From Podaxis mareebaensis (Eukaryota; Basidiomycota; Agaricomycetes; Agaricales; Agaricaceae): a stretch of 64,000 nt of DNA. Shown here in pieces: positions 1 through 10,500 of the stretch; position 1 is the stretch's first letter, and the number at the start of each line of letters is the position of its first letter. The position numbers were made by a program, and so were the translations under genes. Below the pieces are notes generated by a model. The model was not told where the DNA came from. It worked only from the letters and a program-made list of their open reading frames with translations, and did not search any database. The DNA is taken from contig JAEUWP010000443.1 in assembly GCA_018524725.1 (NCBI GenBank), forward strand, positions 1 to 64,000, written 5' to 3'.

Positions 1-758
1 TGAATACGGGGTTTGCTCCGGTGAGCGGGTACGAATCCGAAGTGCGGGATCTGAGGGCGGGGGTGGTTGATGTTGTCAGGATTGTTTGGATTTTCAGGAT
101 CGTGAGGAGGTAGATTGGTCGGGATCGGGCTTGGTCTGAGCTCATTGTTTTCCTTTTCCTGAGAACAGGGTGGCGTTGAAGAATCTGTGATGGGGAAGGT
201 GTCACGGGGTGGTTGCTGATTAGCTTGGATGAAATCCTATCTTGATTTCGAGTATCTCCAGGACTTCTTGTGGTACGGCTTTAATCTTTCTCGAATCCAG
301 TTGTGCTTCTGGATGGTGGACGATTTCTGTAGTGCACAAAATCCACACTTGCGCTAGGGGTCTATCTTTCCTTTCCGGTTACCCTTTGATCGGATACTCC
401 TTCTTTGTACGTGGCTTAGAGTTATTCCACGGCACAGCTATTGTCTCCCACAGCTGATCTAGTGCTTGATGTGGGTGCTTTTCTCCTTTACTCGTTGTCC
501 AAGATAGTGGCCAGTTATCCAGGCTTTCAAGGATTGGCTCTGCCCTTTGTTATTGGTCCGGAGTAGGTCGTGGTTGTTTTCCAGGTTAGCCAAGGTTTCT
601 ACAATCTGTCTAAATTGCTTTAGATGGAGCGGTTTCCTCTCTCCAATCTGCAGGCCTTTAAGATCTAGGTTGCTATCCTGATCACCGTGTTCAGGCATAT
701 CTCCTGTCGTAGATTTGCAGTCTACTCGCAGATCCGGTCTAGTGTTGGCTAGGTCCAT
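1..758 (-). pseudogene. Decayed retrotransposon gag-like coding region
   Basis: Reading leftwards, a 99-codon open frame (758-459) ends in TAG. It is continued only by short pieces in other frames: one carries LWETIAVPWNN, a later one CGFC, and the leftmost piece is rich in Pro and Asn. Charged, cofactor-free, low-complexity sequence in several frames fits a decayed gag of a Ty3-type element, and the LTR-like stretch lies just upstream on the same strand. No reverse transcriptase is in the window on this side, because the element would run off the left edge. The family assignment is inference from architecture; I see no diagnostic zinc knuckle. It could instead be an unrelated broken gene. 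Confidence 0.4.
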
Positions 759-853
759 GATGGGATTAGGGCCTGTGTCACCCTAGAGATATCGTGCATC
801 TTCTAGTCGCTTACAACAGACACGAGGGTCACTGAGGGAAGCTTCCTATATAA

Positions 854-1401
854 TGTTAGGTTGGTCCTTATCACTGGTCACCTAAGCTTTGCTAGGGGGC
901 GGCTATCTCACTAGATGGTTCGCAGAGGCACTAGGATCTAGCAAGAAGGATCACAATAAGAAGGTGGCGAGGCAAGTGTCCAGTTAAGTACACTCAGGAG
1001 GTCGAATGCTTATCAGTCGAGAGTATGACCAATAAGACGTTTACTACCACACTGATCGTGAGCTAACATCAATCCAGAAGTAAAGCAAGGCAATATTCTG
1101 AATTTAAGAATATAGGAAGCTTGTGCTTCCAGTACATGGGTGGCTATTTAAGCTTTACTTCTAAGGTCCAAATCTAGTAACTATGATGAAGTAGAGCTAT
1201 GAGTCCGAGAGTCAATAGAAGCGTAGCTATGGAGCGGAGCGAGATGGGAATAGAACTAAGACAGGAATAGAAACAGAGACAAGAATGGAAACTAACTAGC
1301 TAAGGGAATCGTACGAGATTGAGTTCAGGCAGGATACAGGGATACAGGGCGAAATGTCTGTAGCTAGATAAAAGAGAAGTTATTTACTGGTTATGTTACA
1401 G
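854..1401 (-). repeat. LTR-like region with structured inverted repeats
   Basis: On the minus strand this gene-free stretch ends in CTAACA (854-859 read in reverse), and a matching TGTTAG lies at 1063-1068, so a 215-bp unit with inverted TG..CA termini is possible. A longer LTR starting near 1,401 (TGTAACA, overlapping the stop of the neighbouring frame) is also possible, because a TATA-like TTAAATAG lies near 1,150. No target-site duplication or primer-binding site is convincing. The call rests on the termini and on the gag-like frame that follows. Confidence 0.3.
1076..1162. repeat. Branched inverted repeat (outer stem enclosing two hairpins)
   Basis: The 11-bp arm AGAAGTAAAGC (1076-1086) is matched exactly by its reverse complement at 1152-1162. 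Between the arms are two more perfect inverted repeats: ATATTCT/AGAATAT (1093-1099 with 1107-1113) and GGAAGC/GCTTCC (1115-1120 with 1125-1130). Folded, this gives a three-way junction. It lies inside the LTR-like stretch; function unknown. Confidence 0.6.
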
Positions 1402-2235
1402 GTCCATATTGGGATGAAGATGTCCATCGGAAGAGTCAGAAGAATAAGAGTCAGGAGATGAGGCGGAACTAGGGATAGGGAAGTTGCCAGTCGAGGGCAA
1501 CAAGTTAGGAGAATCTTTGTGGAGGAAGATGAGGCTGCGGTGTGGGGACGATGATGATGATGATGACGACATATCGCTGGTGACGTATGGCAGTGGATAT
1601 GGGGGAGGATCGCTGCTGGGTTCTTCTGGGTTTGACTCGTCAATACCTGGAATGTTGGAATCAATGCTGCGGAGGGGCAGAAGCTGAGTACGACAGGGAG
1701 GGATGGCCGGAGGCTCATCGGAGTTAGGATCGACATGGTAGACTTCTACTTCTCGAAAGTAAAATCCATGGGCAACTTCATACTTGATAATATGTGGGAC
1801 GACCTCGGGCGGATACATCATGTAGGGATGAAGGAATACAATGGGTTCTCTGGTGTAAGGGATCATCTTCCAACTATGGGCCCAGGCAGAGTCAAAGTTG
1901 TTGTGGATTGTCTGCACGTATAACCCATCAGGATTGAAGACGTGGGTAAAGGGAGTGTTTTCCCAAGCAATGCATAATATCTCTGTCATCATGCAATCTG
2001 TCTCATAGAAGAGTGGTCCAGGCATTGGCCAGTCTTCGGAGAATAGGGATGCGTGGCCGGGGAGGCAGCGGTTGGCGAAAGCTTCATTGCGGTAGCGGGT
2101 TGAGTCTTCAGCTGGTATACCTGTATCTTGGGTGGTGGAACAAGAGGCGTTGGGAAGTCCAAGCTCATGGACTAAGGCGTGATAAATGATGTTGCGACGG
2201 GAGGTACCAGGCTGGTTCATAACAGATGATAACAC
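1396..2235 (-). CDS. Uncharacterised 279-aa protein, probably transposon-associated
   Basis: This open frame of 279 codons starts with ATG at 2235. The N-terminal 165 residues are compact and rich in Trp, Tyr and His (for example FNPDGLYVQTI and YEVAHGFYFREVE) and look like a folded domain. The C-terminal 110 residues are Ser/Pro/Asp-rich, including an eight-serine run encoded by a GAT-type microsatellite near 1,548-1,570. There is no signal peptide, membrane segment or intron. The stop codon lies at the edge of the LTR-like region and the frame runs in the same direction as the gag-like remnant. My inference is an accessory frame of an LTR element in the position just before an LTR; a host orphan gene is the alternative. 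CpG content is normal here, unlike the block to its right. Confidence 0.5.
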   Translation of the reverse strand: MLSSVMNQPGTSRRNIIYHALVHELGLPNASCSTTQDTGIPAEDSTRYRNEAFANRCLPGHASLFSEDWPMPGPLFYETDCMMTEILCIAWENTPFTHVFNPDGLYVQTIHNNFDSAWAHSWKMIPYTREPIVFLHPYMMYPPEVVPHIIKYEVAHGFYFREVEVYHVDPNSDEPPAIPPCRTQLLPLRSIDSNIPGIDESNPEEPSSDPPPYPLPYVTSDMSSSSSSSSPHRSLIFLHKDSPNLLPSTGNFPIPSSASSPDSYSSDSSDGHLHPNMDL

Positions 2236-2559
2236 TCATTACTATTGCTCAAGGACTTATTCAAGTACCAAGAGTAGGTAACATGCATTAAGATTAGACT
2301 TGTCTAATCTACATGTCCAAGTGGTGTACATATAGTAAGTCCAATGACTACTTATGGAAGTAGATCAATTATAGCATAGAAGACAAATAAGAGAGGAAAG
2401 CATATAGAAGGAATTCATAGAATAGGGGAATAGAGCATATGGGGATAACAAAGAGGAGTGCATATGTCATAGGTGAAAGTCTGCACAAATGAACATAATT
2501 GATGCAAGTATAAATATGACAGAGGCAACAAAACTTATACTTGGTCCAAATATAGAAAA

Positions 2560-3540
2560 GTGTCTAGGAAAGGAAATGGTAAGTTTAGCATTCAATCACA
2601 GATTGTCATCACAAGGGAAGTATACTCTGTGGTATCAACACACTTTGTCTACTTTCTCACACATTTTCCAATCAAGTATTTGTCGCAACTCAGTAGTTTC
2701 CTGCTAGAGGCTGACCATCATGCATTTCATCAGATCCCAGTCTTCATAAGTTTGCTCCTCAGTTTCTTCAGTCTCCTCGGTGATCTCGGTGTCTGCAATA
2801 TTTGTAACAGGTCTAGTACATGTTTATGGGTTGTTCAGCCATGCTCTGAAGAAGAGAATCACTGGCAAGAAAGATATTGCAGTTGATATCACTGAAATAA
2901 TGACTCTCTTCACTCAGGTCAAGAAAGTTACAGCTACCATCCCTGAGGTTCTCAGAGCAATGGTTCTTCTTTCAGCAATTCCAGATGAATGGGATTCTAT
3001 TCAGCAGTCCTTGCTAATGAATAACACAACTATAGCTGCCCTAACTTGGCAAGTGGTCACAGATGCTTTAAATGCTGAATGGGCTCAGAAGAGTGGACAC
3101 AACAAAATGTCTTCATGCTCTACCAATGCTCAAACTGCTGCTAAAGCTAAACTTCCCAACAACCAAGGTGGTCCATCTGTCTGGAATACAAGTTGTCCTG
3201 GCCCACTTTGGAATCAATATATCTCTCAGCCTGTCAGTAGAGATAAGTCCTCCAATAGTCCCAAGCCTCAAGGACAACCTGCTGGTCAGCCAGGTCAATG
3301 GCAGACTATCAAGCCAAAGAAGAAGAGGGCTCCCAAGAAGAAGAAACCCTCTGCCCAGGCCAAACCAGCTGATTCCATGGCTGGATTTGCTGTATCTGCT
3401 TGACTAGCATGGCCAGACACTCCCAATACTGGTCCAGATATACACCCTTTCAACCTCTTAGATCAGATCCAGAGGCCTAAAGTGAACACAGCCTGTGTTC
3501 TGCCTCAGGCTCTAGTCCAGTAATGTCTGGCTACTAGTGT
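2560..3540 (+). pseudogene. Ty1/copia gag remnant
   Basis: The frame 2780-3403 encodes a UBN2/gag-type segment (LRAMVLLSAIPDEWDSIQQS) followed by a Gln/Pro/Lys-rich basic tail with the run PKKKRAPKKKKPSAQAK and the ending SMAGFAVSA, which is characteristic of copia-type gag in mushrooms. The N-terminal part (2,489-2,780) is broken into overlapping frames. After the TGA at 3401 the same frame resumes for about 45 codons (LLDQIQRPKVNTACVLPQ) and then stops at about 3,520. A capsid role in the cytoplasmic particle is family knowledge; this copy cannot make a full product. The 5' LTR expected upstream is not visible. Confidence 0.7.
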
Positions 3541-3910
3541 CCTGCAAAATAGGCCCCTGCTTTCTTCCCTTTCTCAACAGGTATAGTCATGGACAACCAA
3601 AACCAACTAACTCAGTAGAGTAGTTTTGATTCATGGGAAAACATGCTCAATTGATAGATCTCATTAAGGGGAGATCATTGAGCCTAGAAAGGAGAAATTC
3701 TAATGAGTGGTTCACTCATAAAGTGCCATTTCATCTTATGACTATGAAAATTATGGCTGGGGACCCAAATCACATTCAAAAATTATAAAAGGTGTTGCAT
3801 TCAATTCATTTCATGGAGTTGAGTGTAAACCTGAAGTTAGAAGAAAGTCTAACAAGTGGTTGTTGTGTAGTTAATTTTTTATTCTTTTATAACATTCTCT
3901 ACCTACTGCT

Positions 3911-6660
3911 ATGGGCCAACAGAAAAAGTGCAAACATAACATATCTGGGCTCCAAAACCAGCCCAGGGTCACTAGTGAGAGTGTCACCAGTGAGAGTGTC
4001 ACTCCAAGTCATGAGTAACATGCTCTTGAAAACACAATAGAGGTGGATGTTGATAGAGGGCTCAGTACTGAGGTGTTGCCTAGTGGTAATGTTTCAGATA
4101 ATGCCAAAGACTCAGATGAAGAAGGCCCTGCCCAAGACACAGATTATATCAAACCACAATGGATGGATTCTGATGCTGAGTCTGAGAATGAGGATGATGG
4201 GCTATACTGGGATGCATTGGAAGATGATCACCATGAGTAGACAGCTAATTTGGGAAGGGAAGGATTTCAAGTTAGGATGATAGACATGGCAGTAGACTAT
4301 GAGGATGACCCCCTGGATGAGGATTGGGTTCCTGCAAAACTACAGTGGAAGCAAGCTCAGAAAAGCTCTTAAGCCTGTGAGTAAGAAGTTTGAGTATTCT
4401 GACATGGAGCCTCTATAGTGATGAATTTCCACAGCAAAAGTCAAGGGCCCAGTCTTACAAAAAAAAGGACCAGATGTTAGTAGCAAGTCAGCAAGGACAT
4501 GACATCATTATCATGACCTGTTGTCTGACCAGATTGATCTTGAATACTGTGGTTTTGAGCCCATTGGACAATGTAGTGTTGGCTCAGGAGGAACTGAGTT
4601 TGATCAAATCACTGGTGGGGAAGTCAGTGACAGTGCAGACCCAGAACCCAGTAATAATGATATAGAGATTGACACCAGGACTGAAGATGATGGAGTTGAT
4701 GTGAATGAGTTGGGCTCAGAGACCTCTGACATAATTCCTTGGATGACTGGATTGGGGAAGTGCAAGTGAGATGACAAGGTTCAGAGTGTTGAAGAGATAG
4801 GAGACATTTCAGGTGTTGACATCACACTAGACTTATAGAGTAACTTTGATGAGGAGGACTAGGAGGATGAACTTAAAGAAGTCATTGCACTGTTTCAAGG
4901 TGATAGCATTAGGCCTTGGACAGAGTTGTATGAGCAAATCAAAGAAGATCTGAAGCACAATTACAAGACACTCCCACTTACAAGGGTCAACCAACTTATG
5001 ATCCTACAAAATTTTGCAACATTACAACTCAAAGGGGTGTCTTGTATACAGGCAAGCCTTGCAATCACCCACCAATGGCATGAGTCCTCAAATGTTTATT
5101 TTGCATGTTGTATCTGTACACTTGCATGACACTATCAAGTCTTTGAGCAGCTACCTATTGAGAAGTGAGGGGGGAATCATGCTCATTCCTTATTTAAGGA
5201 TGGGTCTGTGCATTGTGCAGCTTGCACATGATTGACAGAGTAGCCAATTGGAACAGTTACACCTCAGAAATTTCACCATGCCCTCATTGAGGAAATCTTG
5301 CCAGCTCTTAGGTTATCACTGGATAAACCAATATGTGAAAGGACAGCTCACCATTGGTTGATTAAGCTGGGATGGGTGAGGACAGTGATTAGGAAAAGGG
5401 TTTACATGGACAGCCATGAGAGGGCTGATATAGTCAAATATCAGGACACAGTTTTCCTTCCATAGATGGAGGAATATAAATATCAAATGGCCTATTATAT
5501 CCCAGATCCTTCTAGTGGCATGGTGCATATAGAGCTAACTCTTGGGCCTGGTGAGAAGGAGATAATAGCTCAATTTCAAGACAAAACTTGCTGTCAAGCA
5601 AATGAGCATGTGTCCTCTGCTTGGTGAGTCTTTATAATATATTATAAAAGCCAGTTTGTATTGATCACAATTCCAAGACTTTCTGATGACCAACAGCCAT
5701 TGTGGAAAAAGGGCTGTGAGTGACTCATTCATAACTTTGACTTTATTGAAGAGGTCAACAGCTGACTTATTGTCAAAAATGATGATGGAACAATAAAAAA
5801 GTTGGCACAAAAAATTATCTATCCTGGGTCAAATAGTGATGCTTGGTAGGATTGTCAGCAATTGATTGAACAAGTCAAAAATCTGGCTATCCCTATTTTT
5901 GAAGAGGCTCATCCCAGGTGTCAAGCATTATTTGTCTTTGATTAGTCCTCTGCTCATGCAGCACTCCCTTCTGATGCTCTCAAAGCCTTTGAGATGAATA
6001 AGGGGAATAGTGGAAAACAATGCCATCAAAAGGATACCATTATCTCTGAATCCAACCCTGACCTGCAATTTTGTAGATGTATTCAAAGGATGATGACAGA
6101 TGATGGCAAGCTAAAGGGGCTGAAGCAAACCTTTGAAGAGCATGGTTTTGACATTAAAAAACTCAAAGCAAAGTGCAACCCAGTTTGTCCTCTAGAGAAT
6201 AATGGTTGCTGTATGGCTTGACTGCTCAGTAAACAGGATGACTTCACCAACTAAGAGTCAATGCTCAAGAAGATTATCAAGGATGCAGGTCACTTGTGTA
6301 TTTTCTTGCCTAAATTCCATTGTGAGTTGAATCCAATTGAAATAGTGAGTGTTCTTAATAATGCTTCATCACTGGATGTTGAACAATGGGATTCCAAAGT
6401 ATTAGGGTTGGGCAAAATTCTGCTATTGCCAAGTCTTAAAGAATTCATTTGATGAAGCCAAGAAAGCAGCCATTGAGGCATTCAATTCATATCCAGTTGA
6501 TGTTATCTGCTAGTTTGTGAATCAATCCTGGTGATTTATGAGTGCCTACAGGATTGGCCTAATAGGGAAGGCAGCAGCATGGGTGGTTTAGAAGCAGAAG
6601 GGTCACTGTGCTATTTCTCAGCAGGCTATGATGCATTTAGATGCTATTGTATCTTAGATT
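3911..6660 (+). pseudogene. Tc1/mariner-like DDE_3 transposase remnant
   Basis: A long acidic N-terminus begins at ATG 3911 (MGQQKK), followed by a helix-turn-helix-like region (LPLTRVNQLMILQNFATLQL, about 4,970-5,035) and a catalytic half. The three DDE motifs can be read in order: FQDKTC at about 5,573, VFD followed by a TAG and SSAHA at about 5,935, and FLPKFHCELNPIE at about 6,300-6,345. The C-terminal tail (IGLIGKAAAW) ends near 6,660. At least ten stops or frame changes break it, several where Gln or Arg is expected. The family is recognised from the motif order known in basidiomycete DDE_3 transposases, which cut and paste DNA. I could not identify terminal inverted repeats. It lies between the copia gag and pol parts, so it probably inserted into that element. 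Confidence 0.75.
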
Positions 6661-7596
6661 CATTGAATTCTGGTACTATATTTGCAAAAATTTGACCAAA
6701 ATTTATGGCCAGAACCAAAAAACCATGAGAAAATTAAGGAAGATGTATTTTTTGACATCTAAAATCATTCTGAGTTCATCCACAGAGCTTGAGAGGAATT
6801 TAACAAGCCATTCCTTAGATAATTAAGTTTGTCAGCTTTGCTTGTCTACAACTGTACAGTCTTTAAATCCTACTCCCATCATTCCTACTCACTCTTTTGC
6901 TGTACAGGAGAAACATAAGTTTGAAGAGACTAAAATAGAGGTGAGTAACCTCTGTTTTACTACCATTCTTGAGCAAGAAATACTCAGTATTACACAGGAT
7001 GCACAGATGACCCTTGAGGTGATGAAACATTGGTGCACCAATACAGTGACTAAGTCACTACTTGAGTTGTCTAAGGAGCATAAGATCAAGACCTAATGCT
7101 ATCATGACATACTTGTAAGCTTTGTCATACTCCTACTAAATGAGGCATCATGGAGCTGATTGAGGAAACCCTTTTCCTCATGTCACTCAAAGATGCATCT
7201 GAGAAAGCTAAGGACTTCAACAAGGAGCTCCCACCACTTCTGGGAACTTCAGGTCTTCTTCTGATTGGACATCCTATTGAGGTAGGCACCTACTCTCAAT
7301 GTGTCTGACAAGGGAAATGGACTAAAAATCCAAAGAAGACCCAGCCTTCCATGCAGTGACCTGAGAAGCCATATAATGTCATCAAGGAAGCTCTTTGAAA
7401 ATATAAAGAAGAGAAGTAGAAGCAGGCTGAACACCATGCCTTCAAAGGCAAGTTCAGGGCAAAGGAGGAGAACTCCATCCCACATGTGAGTTGCTTCTAT
7501 CAAAATCTCATGAACCAATTAATTTGTTTTGGTATCATTAAAGATTACTACAAAGTTGACAAAAGTATATGTATTAACCCTATCAGTTGATTAAGG
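6661..7596 (+). other. CpG-free sequence of unresolved origin
   Basis: This segment lies between the transposase remnant and the copia polyprotein. One short open frame (6842-7096, 84 codons) and pieces around 7,150-7,500 show amino-acid-like composition (for example LKDASEKAKDFNKELPPLL near 7,190) broken by stops. I recognise no family. It may be the other end of the inserted transposon, a third element, or diverged gag sequence. Confidence 0.4.
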
Positions 7597-10500
7597 TTGA
7601 TTCATTATCTAATCACTTATATTGGCATTAAGAGCTCTCATGGTCTACAAGAGGCCCTTGCCATAATCAATAAGAACCCTAAAGGTTACCTTTCTGATCC
7701 TTCTGATAGGAAATTATTATATTCATATGCCTTAACAGAACATGAATGGGATGAAGCCATGGTGCCTTTGACCTCATCAGTCAATGTTCTACCACTACCA
7801 CTTTCTTCTCCATGTCTTTCCAGAGCATCTCATCCCAATGATGAGGTTAACATCATCAGGAGCAATGTTAAAGATTTCCCACCTCTTGTTGCAGGTCTAT
7901 GTCATCTTGATGATATGAATTTCAATGCTGATAGCAAGATGGACTATGGGAGCAACTTCAAGAAAAAGTCAATGGAGTATGTAATTCATATCTTATTACC
8001 ATCATCTGAAACTGATGATTACCTCCAATCACAGACCCATGACTACTCTTCCATCTGGGAAGAAGGTCAAGATTGGCAAGAAGCACCAGGACAAGGCCAA
8101 GTATCAGAGGGGTCAGTGAGAAGCCAGTATAAGGCTTTAGGAAGAAGAGGAGACAAGTACCTATCACTATGGGAGTGGGTAATTAGGTGGCTCATAGATT
8201 TTTCTTTAGTTGATCAATTTTCATGTACAAACATTGCTATGATGTGTGAAAACACATCATGTTTTAATATCATCCATGTAGTACATGAACCTCCTTATGA
8301 TCACCAGAAAGTTGTTACTTATCCAGATGATCAAGAAATAAGAATGAATGAGTATAATACTATTTGGTTACTTGATTCAGGGGCATCAAGGCATTATATG
8401 CCTTATATGGAAGACTTCATTGACTTTTAATATTACTTTAAACTAATAACCATTCATACAGCCAGTGAACCTATAGTATCATTAGGTCATGGCACAGTGT
8501 TAATAGAAACTGTGATCAATACAGATAACAGAACTTGGATATTGAACCATTCATATCTATATCCAGTTCATTACCTTGAAAATAGTGGAGAACAATTGTT
8601 ATCAGTTGGGCAACTTGCTAAAGCTGGTGCCATAATTGAAACAACTGATAAATGCTCAAGTATCAAAGATGGCAAAGGGCATCCAATACTAGTTGCACAA
8701 CCAATGATCAGTTGCTCTTATACTCTACACTATGTGAAGTCTAAGATAGTTAAAGAGCAGAGTGACATGCATGCTTTTACAACTAATTTTATGCCTGATT
8801 ATGATACCCTTCATAATTGGATGGGACACCCAACAGATCATACCCTCAAGCATTTTGAGACAAGTACAATTGGCTTTCCTCATGTCACTATCCCTAGAAA
8901 TTGCCTAAAACCATGTGAAGGTTGTGCTATGGGAAAGATGCATTAGAAAAGCTTTAATATAAACTTCAAGAGAGTATCTAGGCCTCTAAAAAGAATCCAT
9001 TCAGATCTTTTAGAAATGCCTGCAGTCAGTTACTGAAAATATAAATGGGTAATAACTATTTTAGATGACTTCTCCTCAAATGCTTGGATTCATTTACTCT
9101 GTAAAAAATCCAAAGCACCAACAGTAATGAAGAACTTCCTAACTTTAGTTGGTAAACACATAGGTAGTCCTGTGAAGTTTCTACATACTGATTGAGGAGG
9201 AGAATATGTTGCAGAAGAACCACAAGCTCTTCTACACTCTCAAGGGATTATTCATGTGACAAGTACTCCACATGCTCATCAATAGAATGGTAGAGTGGAA
9301 TGCCTCAACCAAACATTAATGGATAAAGCAGAAGCTATGCAGCATTATACTTGTATTCCAAACAATTAGTGGAAATTTGTGATTGATACTGCTTGCTATC
9401 TTTATAATCACTCCCATGTCATACTTGAATTGGAAAACCCCTCAAGAAGTTTTAACAGGTGCAAAACCAGATGTTTCTAAATTCAGAACCTTTGGATGTA
9501 GTGCTTATACATTGTTACCCAAAGAAATCCAGAAAGACAAATTATCTCCTAAATTAGAATTGATGATATTTCTGGGATATTCTCTGGATAGGAAGAATTA
9601 CCTGTTTATATATTATTTGCAAGGAAATGTACTATACATTTCCCCTACTACTATATTTGATGAACAATTCTTCTCCAAATGTTCTGAAAAGAAATACTGA
9701 GAATGTAACTATTCTAGTTCTTCCCCAAGGACCCAAACGCTAGCTAGTGAAATTATCATTTACCCTAGATAGGATAATAGAAGGACACCACCTCCAGAGT
9801 GACTATCTGCATCAGTTCTACCTTTCCCATTGCCATCACCTGATCTAAGACATTGGAATGGAACTTCACTAGGTGATAGCAATATTGATAAGGATTACAG
9901 CAATAATATTCCAAGAGAAGATCATGATTCTGATTTAGAATACACTGATCCTAAAGATTATCCTGATCTAGAAAAACATTTACCTGTGCTAAGCACTGAT
10001 CCAAATAAAAATTGAGATCCATCTCTATTTTTAGAAGACCTTGAAGAAAGAGGTGATGATTGTCCATTTACAGACTCTCCCTCTGTTCCTCAGTCTCCAA
10101 GATTAGAAGACTTTGAGCAATGTGGTGATGATCCCCCTTTAAGGGAAAAATCATCATCTCTAGTACCTAGAACATCTGAAAGTAAACCTTATTAAAAGGA
10201 TAAAGCTACACCAAGACAACAAAGTACTGGAATGACACCTCCAAGATTTAGCCCACCAAGGCCTTCTCAGAAGTGTCAAGCCACATCACCACTATGGATG
10301 CAACAATAGCAAAAGCCTTCTAATGAATGTCCTCAATGAGAACATCAGGTTCTTTCAAAACCCAGTAATATATATGGAGATCAACATCTAGTTAAAGTAT
10401 TATGCAATTATAGAGGCTTCAAATGGATTCCTCCGAAAGGAGAACCATTACTTAAGCACATTCACAAACAAAGCCCAGTATTACTTGAAGATGTTGAAAA

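Noticed and set aside
2240..2480. Possible 5' LTR of the copia element
   Set aside because: No sequence similar to TGTTGAGGAATTAATC or to the rest of the 3' LTR is present there.
3600..3900. Terminal inverted repeat of the DDE transposon
   Set aside because: I compared this stretch with 6,660-6,850 by eye and found no convincing inverted match or TA duplication.
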